Of a stretch of 64,000 bases of DNA, positions 1-10,833 are shown one piece after another. The position numbers and the translations under genes were made by a program. Position 1 is the first letter of the stretch. The number at the start of each line of letters is the position of its first letter. The stretch comes from Hirsutella rhossiliensis. Taxonomy: Eukaryota > Ascomycota > Sordariomycetes > Hypocreales > Ophiocordycipitaceae. The notes beneath the pieces were generated by a model. It was not told the DNA's origin, did no database searches, and saw nothing but the letters and a program-made list of their open reading frames with translations. The stretch is from positions 124,001 through 188,000 of the forward strand of contig NW_025408667.1 in the NCBI RefSeq assembly GCF_020360975.1, given 5' to 3'.

Positions 1-2390
1 ATCTAAAAGAAGTAGGAATCTAATAAAAAGGCTATTACTAGTACCTTTATATTAAATATAAAGGGCGCCTTTAACTTTATATTAAAGGAATAGCTTATAA
101 GAGTCCTAAGGGACTTAAACCTCCTTAAGGCCCTTATAAGCTAAGTAGACTACTTCCTTACTAAAAGGAAGATTTAGCTAGCCTTCGAGGGGTAGGTCTA
201 GCCTCTTATAAACCTAGTAATAAGGGTATTTTAAGGGTCTCTTATTAGCCCTATTTTATTCCTCTTATATATAAGGGGGATACTAATAACTAAGGGGTAC
301 TAGATATCCTATATAGATAACTTTAGTATCTCTATAATATTAACCTTAGCTAAGAAGAACGTTTAGTAGCTAGAAGTTATAGCTACTAACCTATTTAAAT
401 AAGCTAAGGAGTAAAGGGTCTATTTTAACCTCTTTAAGATAGAACTTATTTACTTTAATAAGTAAAGATAGCTTATTTTAAAGGGTATAATAGTAAGAGG
501 CTTATTCTTTAAAGCAAAGCCCTTAGTATAGTAGCTAGGAGTATTCTTTAACTCTAGGCTACTATTTAAATAATATATTAAAAAGAAGGTAGCTTTTATA
601 TAAGCTGCCTTTAAAAGACTATCCCGCTTAGTTTCTATATAAAGAGGCCTATTATTTAAAGCTTTTAAGTAGCGTTATTAAGCCTATATAGCCTTTATAG
701 TAAACTACGGGGCCTAGCTTTAGTATAAAGGGCCTAAGACCCTTAGGAGCTTTATAAAGCTTTTTTAAAGGCTTTAAAACTAAGCTCTTTTAAAGGTCTT
801 AAGGGCCTTTAAAGGATCTCCTATTAAAGCTTTAAAAGCTAAAGCGGCCCTACTACTACTAAAGGTATAATTTAAAAGGGTATACTTCTCTTATACCCTC
901 TAAACCCTATACCTTTTACTTAGTTACTTTATAAGGTAAGCTTATAACCTAACTATATAAGATAACCTCGCTAACTTAAGCTTTAACCTAGAAGCCTTAA
1001 GCTATATTAGGCCCTATATATAGCTTTTTTACTTCCTTAAAGGCCTAGTAGATATTATAGGACTTAATTATAACTTAGAAAGAAAGAAGGCTAGCTAAGA
1101 GCCCTTATAGGCCCTAAAGCTTAAGGCCTTTATTATAATAATAAAGGCCCCTAAGCCCTTAGCTAATAAGTAGTACTAATACCTCTTAGCTAGCCTAGCT
1201 AGCCTAAAAGACTTTAGGCTATAGCCCTTAGCTATTTATACTAATAGCTTTAAAGGGTACCTTAAGGGGTCCCTTATAAAGACTAATACTTACTCCTTCT
1301 ATAAAATAGGCCTAGAAAATAAGCTTATTAAAGCGTACTATAAAAACCTAGGGCCCTTAATTAAAGTAGCTAACGTAGAGCTATTTACGATACTAAGGGT
1401 CCTAGATAACTTAGCTAAGAGGCCTTAGCCCTTAAGGCTTACCCCCCTTAACCCCCTTATAAAGGCCTATATCTTTATAGATAGCTAAGCTACTATAAAG
1501 ATAGTTATAGGTTTCTTAGACCTAGCTATATATATTAAAAGGCTCTTCTTTAGCCTAGAAGCCTTTCATAATATATAGCTATATTAGTGCCTTAGCTACC
1601 TAAGGATCTTTAGTAACGAGCTAGCTAACTAGCTAGCTAAGAAGGGCTTAGGGGCCCCTACCTAAGAAACCCCTTTAGTCTCTATTAGCTACTTATAAAG
1701 AAAGGTTTAGTAAGCTATTAAGGACTATTAAATGGGCCTTTAAGCTACTAAGGTAGCTAAAGGCCTTAGGGCTATAAGCCTAAGTAAGCACTATATATTT
1801 ATTTAAAAGAACCCCCGCCTAGCCTTTAGCCCGGAAAAGGACCTTATAAGGAGGCCTAGGCCGTCCCTTTTAGCCTTTTACTAGCTCCTCTTTAAGGCTA
1901 GCATTTTATTTTTCTTCTTAAAAAGGACTAATAAGGTAGACCGAGATAACTACCGCTATAGCTAAGGAAGGTATATAGCTAAGCACCTTATCTTAAGGTG
2001 CTTAAACTATAAGAGGGAAAGAGAGGTCCTTTATTAAACCTTTATAAGATAGAAGGAGGCCCTTAGCCTACCTTTTCTTTATAGCTCTAAGGAAGGAAGG
2101 GAAGCCCTTTTAACCTTCTTAGCTAAAATAAAGATAGGAATAGCTAAGTAGCCTAAAAAGAAGTAACCTAAGCGCCCTAGGGCCCTTAAGAGGGAAAAAC
2201 ACTATATAGGAGGAACTAAACTAACCTTTCCTTTATCTTTACTTTTATAGCTACCCTTTCCTTAATTAGTTATAAGCCCTTAGGCTCTATAACTAGCTAG
2301 GACTACTAATAAGGGCCTAGGCCCTTATTAGTATTACGTTAGCCCTAGAGGCTATATATAAGTAATAATATAAAAAAAAGAGTGTTTTCT
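1..2390 (+). mobile_element. LINE-A: 3' half of a Tad1-like non-LTR retrotransposon, heavily RIPed
   Basis: The first ~1130 bases match the reverse-transcriptase part of LINE-B and LINE-C in this window (the window starts at the point equivalent to about 19000 in LINE-B). A ribonuclease H domain and a C-terminal zinc motif follow, which is the domain order of the fungal Tad1 clade. The frame is broken by many TAA/TAG codons at former Gln/Trp positions. The element runs off the left edge. The 3' end is uncertain: coding similarity stops near 2255 and a short A-rich stretch near 2370-2385 may be the tail. It is uninterrupted over the stretches where LINE-B carries Gypsy-I and Gypsy-II, so it serves as an empty-site reference. 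Confidence 0.8.
1195..2035 (+). pseudogene. LINE-A ribonuclease H domain and C-terminal zinc motif
   Basis: Near 1236 the frame reads YTNS, a RIP form of the RNase H motif YTDGS. It is followed by a segment resembling VADAELFAILRAL, then IYIDSxATIK near 1470-1500 and NELANxLAKKG near 1617-1647, the three acidic RNase H motif regions of Tad1-like LINEs. Around 1950-2030 a frame resembling CxC-x(8)-H-x(4)-RC is the zinc-binding tail usual in these ORF2 proteins. RNase H would remove the RNA strand during target-primed reverse transcription. In-frame stops rule out function. Assignment to the family is firm; exact ends are approximate. Confidence 0.75.
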
Positions 2391-3035
2391 TCTTAATATA
2401 TTATTATATTAAAAAGGCTATTATAATTACCTATTATAATACTATCGTAAGCTTTAAATAGTAGTATATAGTTCTAATAACTATAAATAGCCTTATTCTT
2501 AGCCCTACTTATATTAACGGTGCCTATAGTATATTAATAATATAATATATAAGTATTATAGTCTTTATAATAGTCTATAATACCTAGAAGGGTATATTAT
2601 AACCTAATAAGGGTCTTAAAGACCTAATAAGAGTCTTAGTAGGCTATAGACTAATATATAGCTATTAAAGGTTAGGCTTATACTTATATATATTAATAGG
2701 CGGCCCCTTTATCTTAATTAGTAGAGACGATATTATTACTATATCTAAAGGTATTAAATATAATAATTAATTTAAGGGATACTAAGGAAGTTACTTAATA
2801 GATCTAGTTAACTATAAGCTACTAGATTAGTAAGGAAACCTATTCCCTTTTATACTTCGTATATATATATATAGTTATACCTATAGACTCCCTCTTTTAA
2901 GTAAGATAGAGTAATATAAACCCTCTTTCTTTAATATAAAGACCTAATAACTAGTAATAGTTATACTATATAATTGCCTAGATATCTACTAAGCGATAGG
3001 GTTACCCTTAAGAGTACTTAGAAGTCTAATATTAT
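2391..3035. other. AT-rich RIPed sequence of unknown origin, left flank of Copia-I
   Basis: About 650 bases with no CpA-preserving segment, no recognisable domain in any frame and no similarity noticed to other parts of the window. It ends at the presumed Copia-I target site (ATTAT at 3031-3035). It may be an older repeat split by Copia-I, its other part then lying to the right of 8992, but no coding signal connects the two sides. Confidence 0.5.
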
Positions 3036-3490
3036 TGTAAAGCGTAGCTTAATTTTATAGTTCTCGGAGATATCCCTTAGTAAGAGGGACTAAGGAAGCT
3101 AAAAATACCCGGTATAGAAGAAGGAGCTAAGAAGAGGTATAGAAAGGAGGGTAGGGGCATAAGGGAAAGTATAAAGTAGCGAGAGATAAGACGGATATAC
3201 TAGAAACGGCTAGAAAGGAAGGGAAAAACCGGTAAATAGCTCGGTAGTTAAAAGGATATTAGTAGCTTCTTTAAGTAGGATCTTCTTAGTTAATTAAGAT
3301 GCTAGATAGGTATAAATAGGGGCGTTAGATAGAGGAAAGAAGGACAATTAAGGCAATATAATAATCACTCCCCTACCTTTATTACTGCCCCTATAAGAAT
3401 TAAATCTCTCTGCCTTACCTATCCGACCCCTTACTTTTAATTTTACCTTCGCGCATTTTATATATACTTCTCGTATCTCTCTTCGCGAGA
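3036..3490 (+). repeat. Copia-I 5' LTR
   Basis: Aligns along its length with 8533-8992. It lacks five bases (TCGCG) just after the first four bases of the LTR. Almost every CA or TG present in the 3' LTR is TA here, showing RIP directly. Confidence 0.88.
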
Positions 3491-3639
3491 GTTTTAAGCC
3501 TAGGAGGAATAGTATTCTTATACCTTCCGGCTACTATAAAAGGCACCCTTCTTATATCCCTCGTAGCTCCCTTTTACCCCTCTTACTAGAAAAGCCGATT
3601 TTTAACTAACTTTTCTACCCCCTCTCTCTATAACGATAA

Positions 3640-6520
3640 TAAAATTCGACTCCTCTACCATCCCTATAGTCCGTAGGACGATTCTTATAAAGCCCTAAGA
3701 TTAGGATAAGTAGGTAAAGGAGCTACGGGCTCGTATAGATAGAACTATCTATAATTTAGTCTTCTTTAATAAGTAGGACCCTCTCGAGCCCCTCTTATCC
3801 TAGGGCAACGGACTTTATGAGGAGCTCTCTTCTAAGCTAACCTCTATATAATAGAGAGCTTTTTCTACTACCTTAGGCGACTACGAGAGTCACCGAAAGG
3901 AATACTTCTATAAAACGAAGCTACTAACGGCTGCTTATATAGCTATAACGGAATCCGTTAGTACCGTAAAGCTAATCTCTCTTTAAGAGGAAGAGACTCC
4001 TAGGCAGTAGCTTTTAAAGCTTAAGACCTTAATAGCTCCCTCGAGAGGTTATATAACTAACCGTATTAGGAAGACCTATATAGCCTACCTAGGAGCTTTT
4101 TCTACTAGGAACCTACTAGCTTCTTTATAGCTAGCTAAGTAGGAAGAAATCCTCGAGGAAGCTAACTAATACTTTATTAAGAGCTCTTTCCGGCTAGTAG
4201 CTATAGGATATATCTCTGCTAATAAAGCCTATTAGTAACGGTTACTCGACTATCTTTCGAGAAGCTAGCCGGGAACTAAACGAAGAGGCTACTAGAGTAT
4301 AATAGCAAGCAGTCTTATTCCTTCGTAGCTAGCACTCGACCTAGACGGCTCGACCTATAGCTGCTATAGCCCCTATTGCTGCGGCCCCCGCTGCTACTAT
4401 TGCGGCTGTTACTCCTTTAGCTCCTCCTCCCTCGAGAGCATTAACACTGTCTTTAACGGCTGCCGTAGGCCCGGCCCTGGCTCCGCCTCTTACTCCGGGC
4501 CCGGCCCTGGTCCCGTTAGTTGGGGGGGTTTTTAAGTAGACCTTCCGGACCGGGACGAGGATTCCTCGAAGAAACGAACGAGAAGGAATCGACCTACCTA
4601 CTAAGTATATAAAAAGCCCTATCGGCTAAAAGACTACTAGTAGGTCTTCGAGTAAAACCGACCTAAAGGAATTAACCCTTTAAAGAGGCTATAAGAAATA
4701 GTATAATAGTCTCTTAAGGAGGACCCCTCGTTATAAAAGAAGATAGACGAGATTCGGGTTACTAAGAAATAGTAACTAACGCCGCTACCCTTATTCGAGC
4801 CGTAAATTTAAGGAAAAATCGTTAGTATAGTAAATCCGGCCTTTATCTTCCCTATAGATTAATAAGGCTAAGACTAACCGTTAGAGCCCTCTAACAATCC
4901 CCTACGAAAATCAGCTATCCTTAACTCTAGTACTTCCCTCGCTATTTATAATATACTCTTATAATTCCGGTCCTTTAAGAAGGCACGGAGGGAATACCTT
5001 ATTACTAGGGAATTAACCGTATAGATAGAGGGATATAGAAGGGTAAATTTTACGATAAAATTACCTAACGGATCTATATAAATTCTTCGAAGAAAAAGGG
5101 TAGCTTTTTGCCCTCGATTTTTAACGAGCCTAATTTCCTTCCGCCTTCTTCGAGAAGAAGGAATCTTTTAGGATACGACGTCTAAGCCTATAAGGCTAGT
5201 CTAGAAGAATTAGACTATTAGGCTTATCGAGGAGAAATTCGGTTAATTTATTCTCGAATTCTAACCTATTTATATAAAGGAACTACTTAAGAAGTTAGCT
5301 TTCCCTACTAGGAGGAATAGGTCTACTATAAAGGACCCTCTTCCGGTAGCCTAAGGAGACGGTCTTCTTTAATACGTAAGACTTAGTTACCCGGGCCCCC
5401 TAGCTTTATATAAGCTAGGCTAATAATAAGGCGTACGAATAAGGGGCTTAAAGACCGTCGAATGCGAATACTACGGCTAAGGAAAGACTAAGAGACGAAT
5501 TTCTAGACGAACGCCTTTATAGCTAGACCAGCCGTGTAAGGAAATTTAGGTCGACTAGACCGACGTCTCTAAGGATTAAGAAAGCTTTATTAGGGTAATG
5601 TTTTTTATAGACGCTTTTTTAGGGATAGTTTTCCCCTATTTCTTATAGACCTACCTAAGTAAGTATAACTAGTCTGCCCTCCGGGACTTTATTAACTAGA
5701 TAAAATCCTACTTTAGCTATAAGGTAAAGAAGATACGGTCTAATAGAGAGCTATTTACGAAGGATATCTTAAATTAGCTTTAAAAAAGGGGCATTTTACC
5801 CCTCCCGTTAGCACTAAATACCTAGGCCTAGAACGGAGGGGCAGAAAGATTAAGGGGTGCTATAATAGAAAGGGACCGTACGATAAGACTTACTATAAGG
5901 CTTCCCTACGACCTTTAGAGGGAAGTCGTTAAGACCGCCTATTACCTATAGAACCGGACCCCTAGAGGGACTACCTAAGGAATAGACTAGAAATCCCCCC
6001 TTAAGCTCTTTATAAAGAAGAGGGCCTTGCTAGCCTACCTTTATACCTATAGCTATAAGGTATACGAATAACTACCGATATATAGCTAAAAAGGAAGAAG
6101 AAAAGAAAGCTTAATCCTAGAGCCTTTATTAGTTACCTCGTTAGTTATAATTCTACGAATATCTTCTAGATCTAGATTCCTCTTCTACGGAAGGTTATTT
6201 CGACTAGGGATATAATTTTCGACGAATCTAGCTTCTTCGACGGAAAGAGGGATTAATAGCCCTTCTTACTCTTATAACGTTAGCTAATTTAGAAGATTTA
6301 AATCCCCTTTTCCTAATAGTCTTAAGAAGAGGTCTTAGATAAGGAAATAGAAGAAGAAACCGACGTCGAAGTAGTTAAGGATAACGCCGATATTAAAGAA
6401 GAGGAAGCTACTAAATTAGATAATCTAGACGAAGAAGGAGACTATAGGAAAGCGGTAGAGCTAGAATACGCCTACCTCCCTACGCCTCCTCTTACGGAAT
6501 AAGAAGAAGATCTAGAAGCA
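3640..6520 (+). pseudogene. Copia-I gag, protease and integrase region
   Basis: Read through stops, this segment gives a gag-like N-terminal part (about 3640-5000). From about 5460 it reads VECEYYGxGKTKRR, a RIP form of the CxxC zinc-binding GAG-pre-integrase region. An integrase core follows (about 5540-5760: VDxTDVSKD, VMFFIDAFLG, VKKIRSN), and near 6020-6080 YLYTYSYKVYE, which matches the segment that ends Copia integrases. Integrase would insert the cDNA. Gag and protease limits are weak guesses. At least ten in-frame stops, all TAA/TAG, are visible in the integrase part alone. Confidence 0.72.
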
Positions 6521-6559
6521 GCTTTTTTTAGTTAGTCTTCCCGTCTCGACCCCTAAGGG

Positions 6560-8523
6560 GGTAGGAAAGGCACCTCTCTTAAAGGATTACCCGGCTGCCT
6601 TTTTATCCCTACTTCGAGAAGCAAAGGAAGGTATAGGGCCCGATACGAAAGAAGACTAGTTTCTCCCTTATTTCGATTATTTTTCCGACTTCTACCTAAC
6701 GCTAATAAAAGACGGTTCCTACGGAGCATTTATAGTAGGCCGGCTCTTTAAGCTATAGCTATTAGCAAGGAAGGTATATAAAAGAGACCTCCCGGACCTA
6801 CTAGCAAACTAGAAGTATCTAGAAAAACACCCCTTTAGAGACTAGTTTTTCTAGGCCTAGAAAGACCACCTAGCCTTATATAAAGAGATAGGGTCTTTCG
6901 AAGAGGTCCTTAAGGAAAAAGTAAGAGGAAAACAGGTCCTTAGCTATAAGTAGGTCTTTATCTATAAGACTATTAAACACGGCTTCCTTTAAAAGTATAA
7001 GGCCCGGCTAGTTATCTACGGGAACTAGCAGGGAAAAGGGGATTTACCTACTAGGGCAACTACCCTAGCAGGGATGTCTTTTTAGACCCTTATAGCTATA
7101 GTAGTAGAATTCGACCTCGAGCTCGATTAGATAGATATAGTTAATGCCTTTATTAACTGCCTACTTAAGGAAGAAGAAGTTATCTATATACGCCTTCTAC
7201 TAGGCTTCTAATAGCTAGGAAAGGTTCTACGGCTTAGGAAAGCTCTATATAGACTACGAAGATCACCCCTTCTTTAGCAATAGTATTTAATAGGTTCCCT
7301 CGAAGCCTTAGGCTTTACGAAAGTCCCTTAGTAACCGTATATAATATAAAAGGGTAAAATCATAGTCTTCTTCTACGTCGATAATATTATCTAGGCATAC
7401 CTAAAAGAGGAAGAAGCTGCTACTAGGGAGGCTATACGAGGCCTATAATAAAGGTATAAGATAACTAGGCTAGGGGAGCTAAAGTAGTTCCTAGGGATAT
7501 AAATCCTTCGGAATAGGTCCTAACAGACTATCTAGCTTACCTAGGACGCCTATATCGATAAGGTCGCTTATAAATTCCTCCCTAATTCCCTTAATAAGAA
7601 GCTTCCCTCTACGCCTATATTAAACGAAGAGCTTTTGCCTAATCCGTTCTTTTAAGCTAGGGAGTAAGAGAAACACTAATATTAATAGAAGGTAGGCTCC
7701 CTGCTTTTTTTAGCTATTTCTACTAAACCGAATATCTCTTTTACGGTCTCCCGGCTAGCTAGGTATAACTAGAATCCTAGCCCTAGGCATTAAGAAGCAG
7801 TAGATAGAGCTATCCTTTATCTCTATTTAACGAGATTATATAGTCTGCGCCTAGGAGGGTAGGGAAGGAAACAAGCTGCCGAAATCTTCCTTTATTCGAG
7901 CGATTCGTCCTTTACGGATAATTCCTTAGATAGAAAGAGCTTATAAGGGTATATTATATCCCTTTTTAGAGGAACTATTGCTTAGTAAGCTTCGAAGCAG
8001 GCCACCGTTACGACTTCTAGTATAGAGGCAGAGCTACTAGCTCTTTTAGAAGCGTTAAAAGAAGCGATTTTCCTTAGCCGGCTGCTAATATCGTTACGAC
8101 TATAAATTCCGACCCTATTAGCTATAGAATGCGATAATACGCAGACTATACGAATTCTTACGGAAAACAGTAAGTTATCGACCCGGCTACGGTATATCGA
8201 TATCTACTAGTATTAGTTATACTAAGAGGTCTAAAGGGGACTTATTTCCGTCCGTTAGGTTCTAACGGCATCGATAAAAGCTAACGGTCTTACGAAGCCC
8301 TTGCCGAAGTAGAAGCTAGCTGTCTTCTTATAGCAAATTAGGCTAGAAGACGTTCGAGAGAAGCTATCCTTAGAGGCCCGCCTTAAGAGTCTACGAGAGG
8401 AGCTAATAGCACGTATAAGAATGCTTTCCTCGAGTAAAGGGAGAAGTGCAGAGCTAAGAACCTCCTCTATACGCTCACTAGCCCGAAGCCGTATTAGCTA
8501 TGCCCTTAAGGGGCAGGCCATAG
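6560..8523 (+). pseudogene. Copia-I reverse transcriptase (RVT_2) and RNase H
   Basis: A nearly continuous Copia reverse-transcriptase frame is readable: KYKARLVIYGN near 6990, DIVNAFINC near 7135 (the first catalytic Asp region), LRKALYRLRR near 7240 and FFYVDNII near 7370 (the YVDD box with the second Asp changed to Asn). RNase H follows with SSSFTDNS near 7905, TTSSIEAELLAL near 8010 and IECDNTQTI near 8125. Codons such as CAG and CAA survive in the last kilobase, so RIP is lighter there than upstream. The family call is firm; the protein is not translatable. Confidence 0.82.
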
Positions 8524-8532
8524 CTAAGGGGG
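8524..8532 (+). other. Copia-I polypurine tract
   Basis: The purine-rich run CTAAGGGGG lies immediately before the TG of the 3' LTR at 8533, the position where plus-strand DNA synthesis is primed in LTR retrotransposons. It helps fix the LTR start. Confidence 0.75.
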
Positions 8533-8992
8533 TGTATCGCGAAGCGTGGCCTGATTTCGCAGTTCTTAGAGATATCCCTTAGCAAGAGGGACTAAGGAAG
8601 CTAAAAACACCTAGTGTGGAAGAAGGAGCCGAGAAGAGGTGCAGAAAGGAGGGTGGGGGCATAAGGGAAAGCATAAAGTGGCGAGAGATAAGACGGATAT
8701 GCCGGAAACGGCTAGAAAGGAAGGGAAAAACCGGCAAACAGCTCGGTAGTTAAAAGGACATCAGTGGCTTCTTTAAGCAGGATCTTCTTTGTTAATTGAG
8801 ATGCTAGACGGGTATAAATAGGGGCGTTGGATAGAGGAAAGAAGGACAATTAAGGCAATATAATAATCACTCCCCTACCTTTATTGCTGCCCCCGTAAGA
8901 ATCAAATCTCTCTACCTTGCCTATCCGACCCCTTACTTCTAATTTCACCTTCGCGTATTTTATATACACTTCTCGCATCTCTCTTCGCGAGA
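8533..8992 (+). repeat. Copia-I 3' LTR, lightly RIPed
   Basis: A 460-bp direct repeat of 3036-3490. Many CA and TG dinucleotides survive here that are TA in the 5' copy, for example around 8620-8680. The LTR begins TGTATCGCGAAG and ends near CTTCGCGAGA, which forms an imperfect terminal inverted repeat. Confidence 0.88.
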
Positions 8993-9900
8993 AATATAGC
9001 CTTTATATATAAAATCGCTACTATTTAATTTTAAAAGTAATATTATATTATATTTTATATCCTCTACTACTATATATAAGTTAAACTTAGAACGAAGTAG
9101 TAAAGGGTACGTTATCTCTATATAAGCTTATATAGAGGTAGTAAGTCTAAACCTTATAACTAAGGATAATAGTTTTATAGCGCTATTACGAACTTTAGCT
9201 TTAGAGATTTAATCGATACTACTTATATTTAAAGTAGTTAAGCAGTAGAATTTAGTAGTAATAGTTTCGAGGCTAGAAACGGCTACTATAAGAAATAGTC
9301 TTAGAGATACCTTCTACTCGCGGAACGTCCTAGGCATTTAGAACGTGATTTTAATATGTTACTAGTTCGCAAAGTCCCCGTTAGCATCGAAAGCCCCTCC
9401 TAAGTATTACGGTTCTAAATAATATAACTAGGCTAATTTCCCGTTTCTCGATATAGGATCGCAATAAATACTAGACGGTGATAGTAGACGATACGACTAA
9501 GCCGGTCTATATCGGAAACTTCGTAGTAAACGTCGCAGGAATCTAGAGACTAGTCGCAACTAACTGTCCTATTATTAGTCGGAGAGCGAAGATAAGAGAA
9601 TAGAGGGGCAGACATAAACGCGTAGAGGTATACGGCCGGGGTAATGGTCGTCGTATATTAAGAGGAAAGCCTACTAGGTAAAGCGGTGGGAATTAAGTAC
9701 TTATGGCCGGATTAGTTGCAGATATAGCTAGGAATAGACGACACGCTGCTAGGTCGTTCCCGTATATATACAGTCGCGTTTGTCCGTTCTTTCAATTCAT
9801 CGACGTAGGGTAGGGCTATGCGGAGGGCAGTTTTAGCAGAAAGAGGCCGCAATGCAACCAGGCTCAGAGGGACATAGCACCAGCATGCTGCTACGCCACG
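8993..9900. other. RIPed to partly RIPed non-coding stretch between Copia-I and the island
   Basis: The first ~300 bases are fully RIP-like (TA-rich, almost no CA or TG). From about 9330 rightward CA and TG become more frequent, and by 9860 base composition is ordinary. No domain could be recognised in any frame. It may hold the downstream, more mutated part of the Helitron reading frame found at 9960-10724, but that is not shown. Confidence 0.45.
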
Positions 9901-9959
9901 CCGCGCCATGGCCATGGCCAAAGGTGTAATGTATGGTCGTCGGAGACACAATGCGCGGT

Positions 9960-10724
9960 GGCACACGGTGGCTGATGGAGCTGCAGGATGATGATAGCGG
10001 AGGTAGTCAAGCCATATCACAACCGCCTAGCGGCGCACACGGAACTGTCGGGTGAATTGCCGGCCGAGATTGGCGTGGGACGACGTGTTGGCAGAACGCA
10101 GCAACACGTGTTCAACTCCCGCGGCAGCAGCGGGAGCTGGTTATACACCAAGCCAACCTCGCGAAGAAAGTGAACGACATGCCCGCGATCCTTATACTGC
10201 TGCCTTCGCACTAGCATAATGCTTACATAGACGTAGACGCGAGCAATCAATGACTCTTCTATAGGCGTGAGCTTAGGCAATCGGGCCGGTACGGGACCAA
10301 AGTTAAGTTGATTTTCGGCAGAGAAGAAATAAGGCTTATCGGGGCCACGCTTCTTATCCTTTCGATAGCAACGCGAGCAAATACCGTTATAATCAATTTC
10401 TATCTAAAACTAATACTCGCGATATCGGCTATAATATTCTATCTAGTTATTGTTAAGTTTAGTCTAGAACTCGCGTAGGGTGGCCTTATCGCGGTCCGTC
10501 AAGGCGCAAGCGTTAAGGTCGCCACTCCACACCGGATCTTGTGCATGGAGGACCGCCAATTCTTCCGGTGGAATTATCACTGGACTCCGAAGACGTCGTT
10601 GCGACCTCGACGATCGTGTTTTTCTGCGAGATTTTCTTGGCCGCCCTCCTGTACCTGGGGCGCGACCGCGGCGACCGCGGCGTGGCGGAGCCCCGTAAGT
10701 CCGGCGATATAACCACCATGGCAC
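9960..10724 (-). pseudogene. Helitron Rep/helicase N-terminal fragment (DUF6570-type region), decayed
   Basis: On the minus strand, reading right to left, the sequence carries PVWSGDLNACALTDRDKA (near 10490), a cysteine-bearing segment with YNGICSRCYRKDKK (near 10350), FFSAENQLNFGPVPARLP (near 10290), then LTPIEESLIARVYVYVSIML with RGHVVHFLREVG and QLPLLPREL down to about 10115. After a frameshift near 10105 it continues as ANLGRQFTRQFRVRR, a TAG, then VVIWLDYLRYHHP near 10000. This is the conserved N-terminal region of the RepHel protein of fungal Helitrons, rolling-circle transposons. Only this part is recognisable; no Rep HUH or helicase motifs were found. Stops concentrate at 10290-10465, where CA and TG are locally lost. 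It lies just downstream of the kinase-like gene on the same strand. Confidence 0.75.
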
Positions 10725-10833
10725 TCGATACTATTAATCCTACTTCTTGATTCTGCTGCAAAAGCCGCCCTTAGGCCCCCCTTCCTGGTCGCTCGTTAAT
10801 AAGGACTTGACAACACTGAGATACAAGTTGCGG

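Larger units (their letters stand above)
3036..8992 (+). mobile_element. Copia-I: complete Ty1/Copia retrotransposon with paired LTRs
   Basis: A 5957-bp element bounded by direct repeats of 455 and 460 bp starting TGTA and ending in CTTCGCGAGA. Between them, in one direction, are a gag-like segment, an integrase region with a CxxC zinc part, a Copia-type reverse transcriptase (RVT_2) and RNase H. The order integrase before reverse transcriptase is diagnostic of Copia. Flanking five bases are ATTAT (left) and AATAT (right), one mismatch apart, a plausible decayed target duplication. RIP is strong on the left and weaker toward the right end. Coding capacity is destroyed by TAA/TAG codons. Confidence 0.88.

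Noticed and set aside
1980..2010. Hairpin AGCACCTTATCTTAAGGTGCT as a terminator or RNA element
   Set aside because: It lies inside the coding region of the LINE zinc motif; RIP makes TA-rich self-complementary sequence common.
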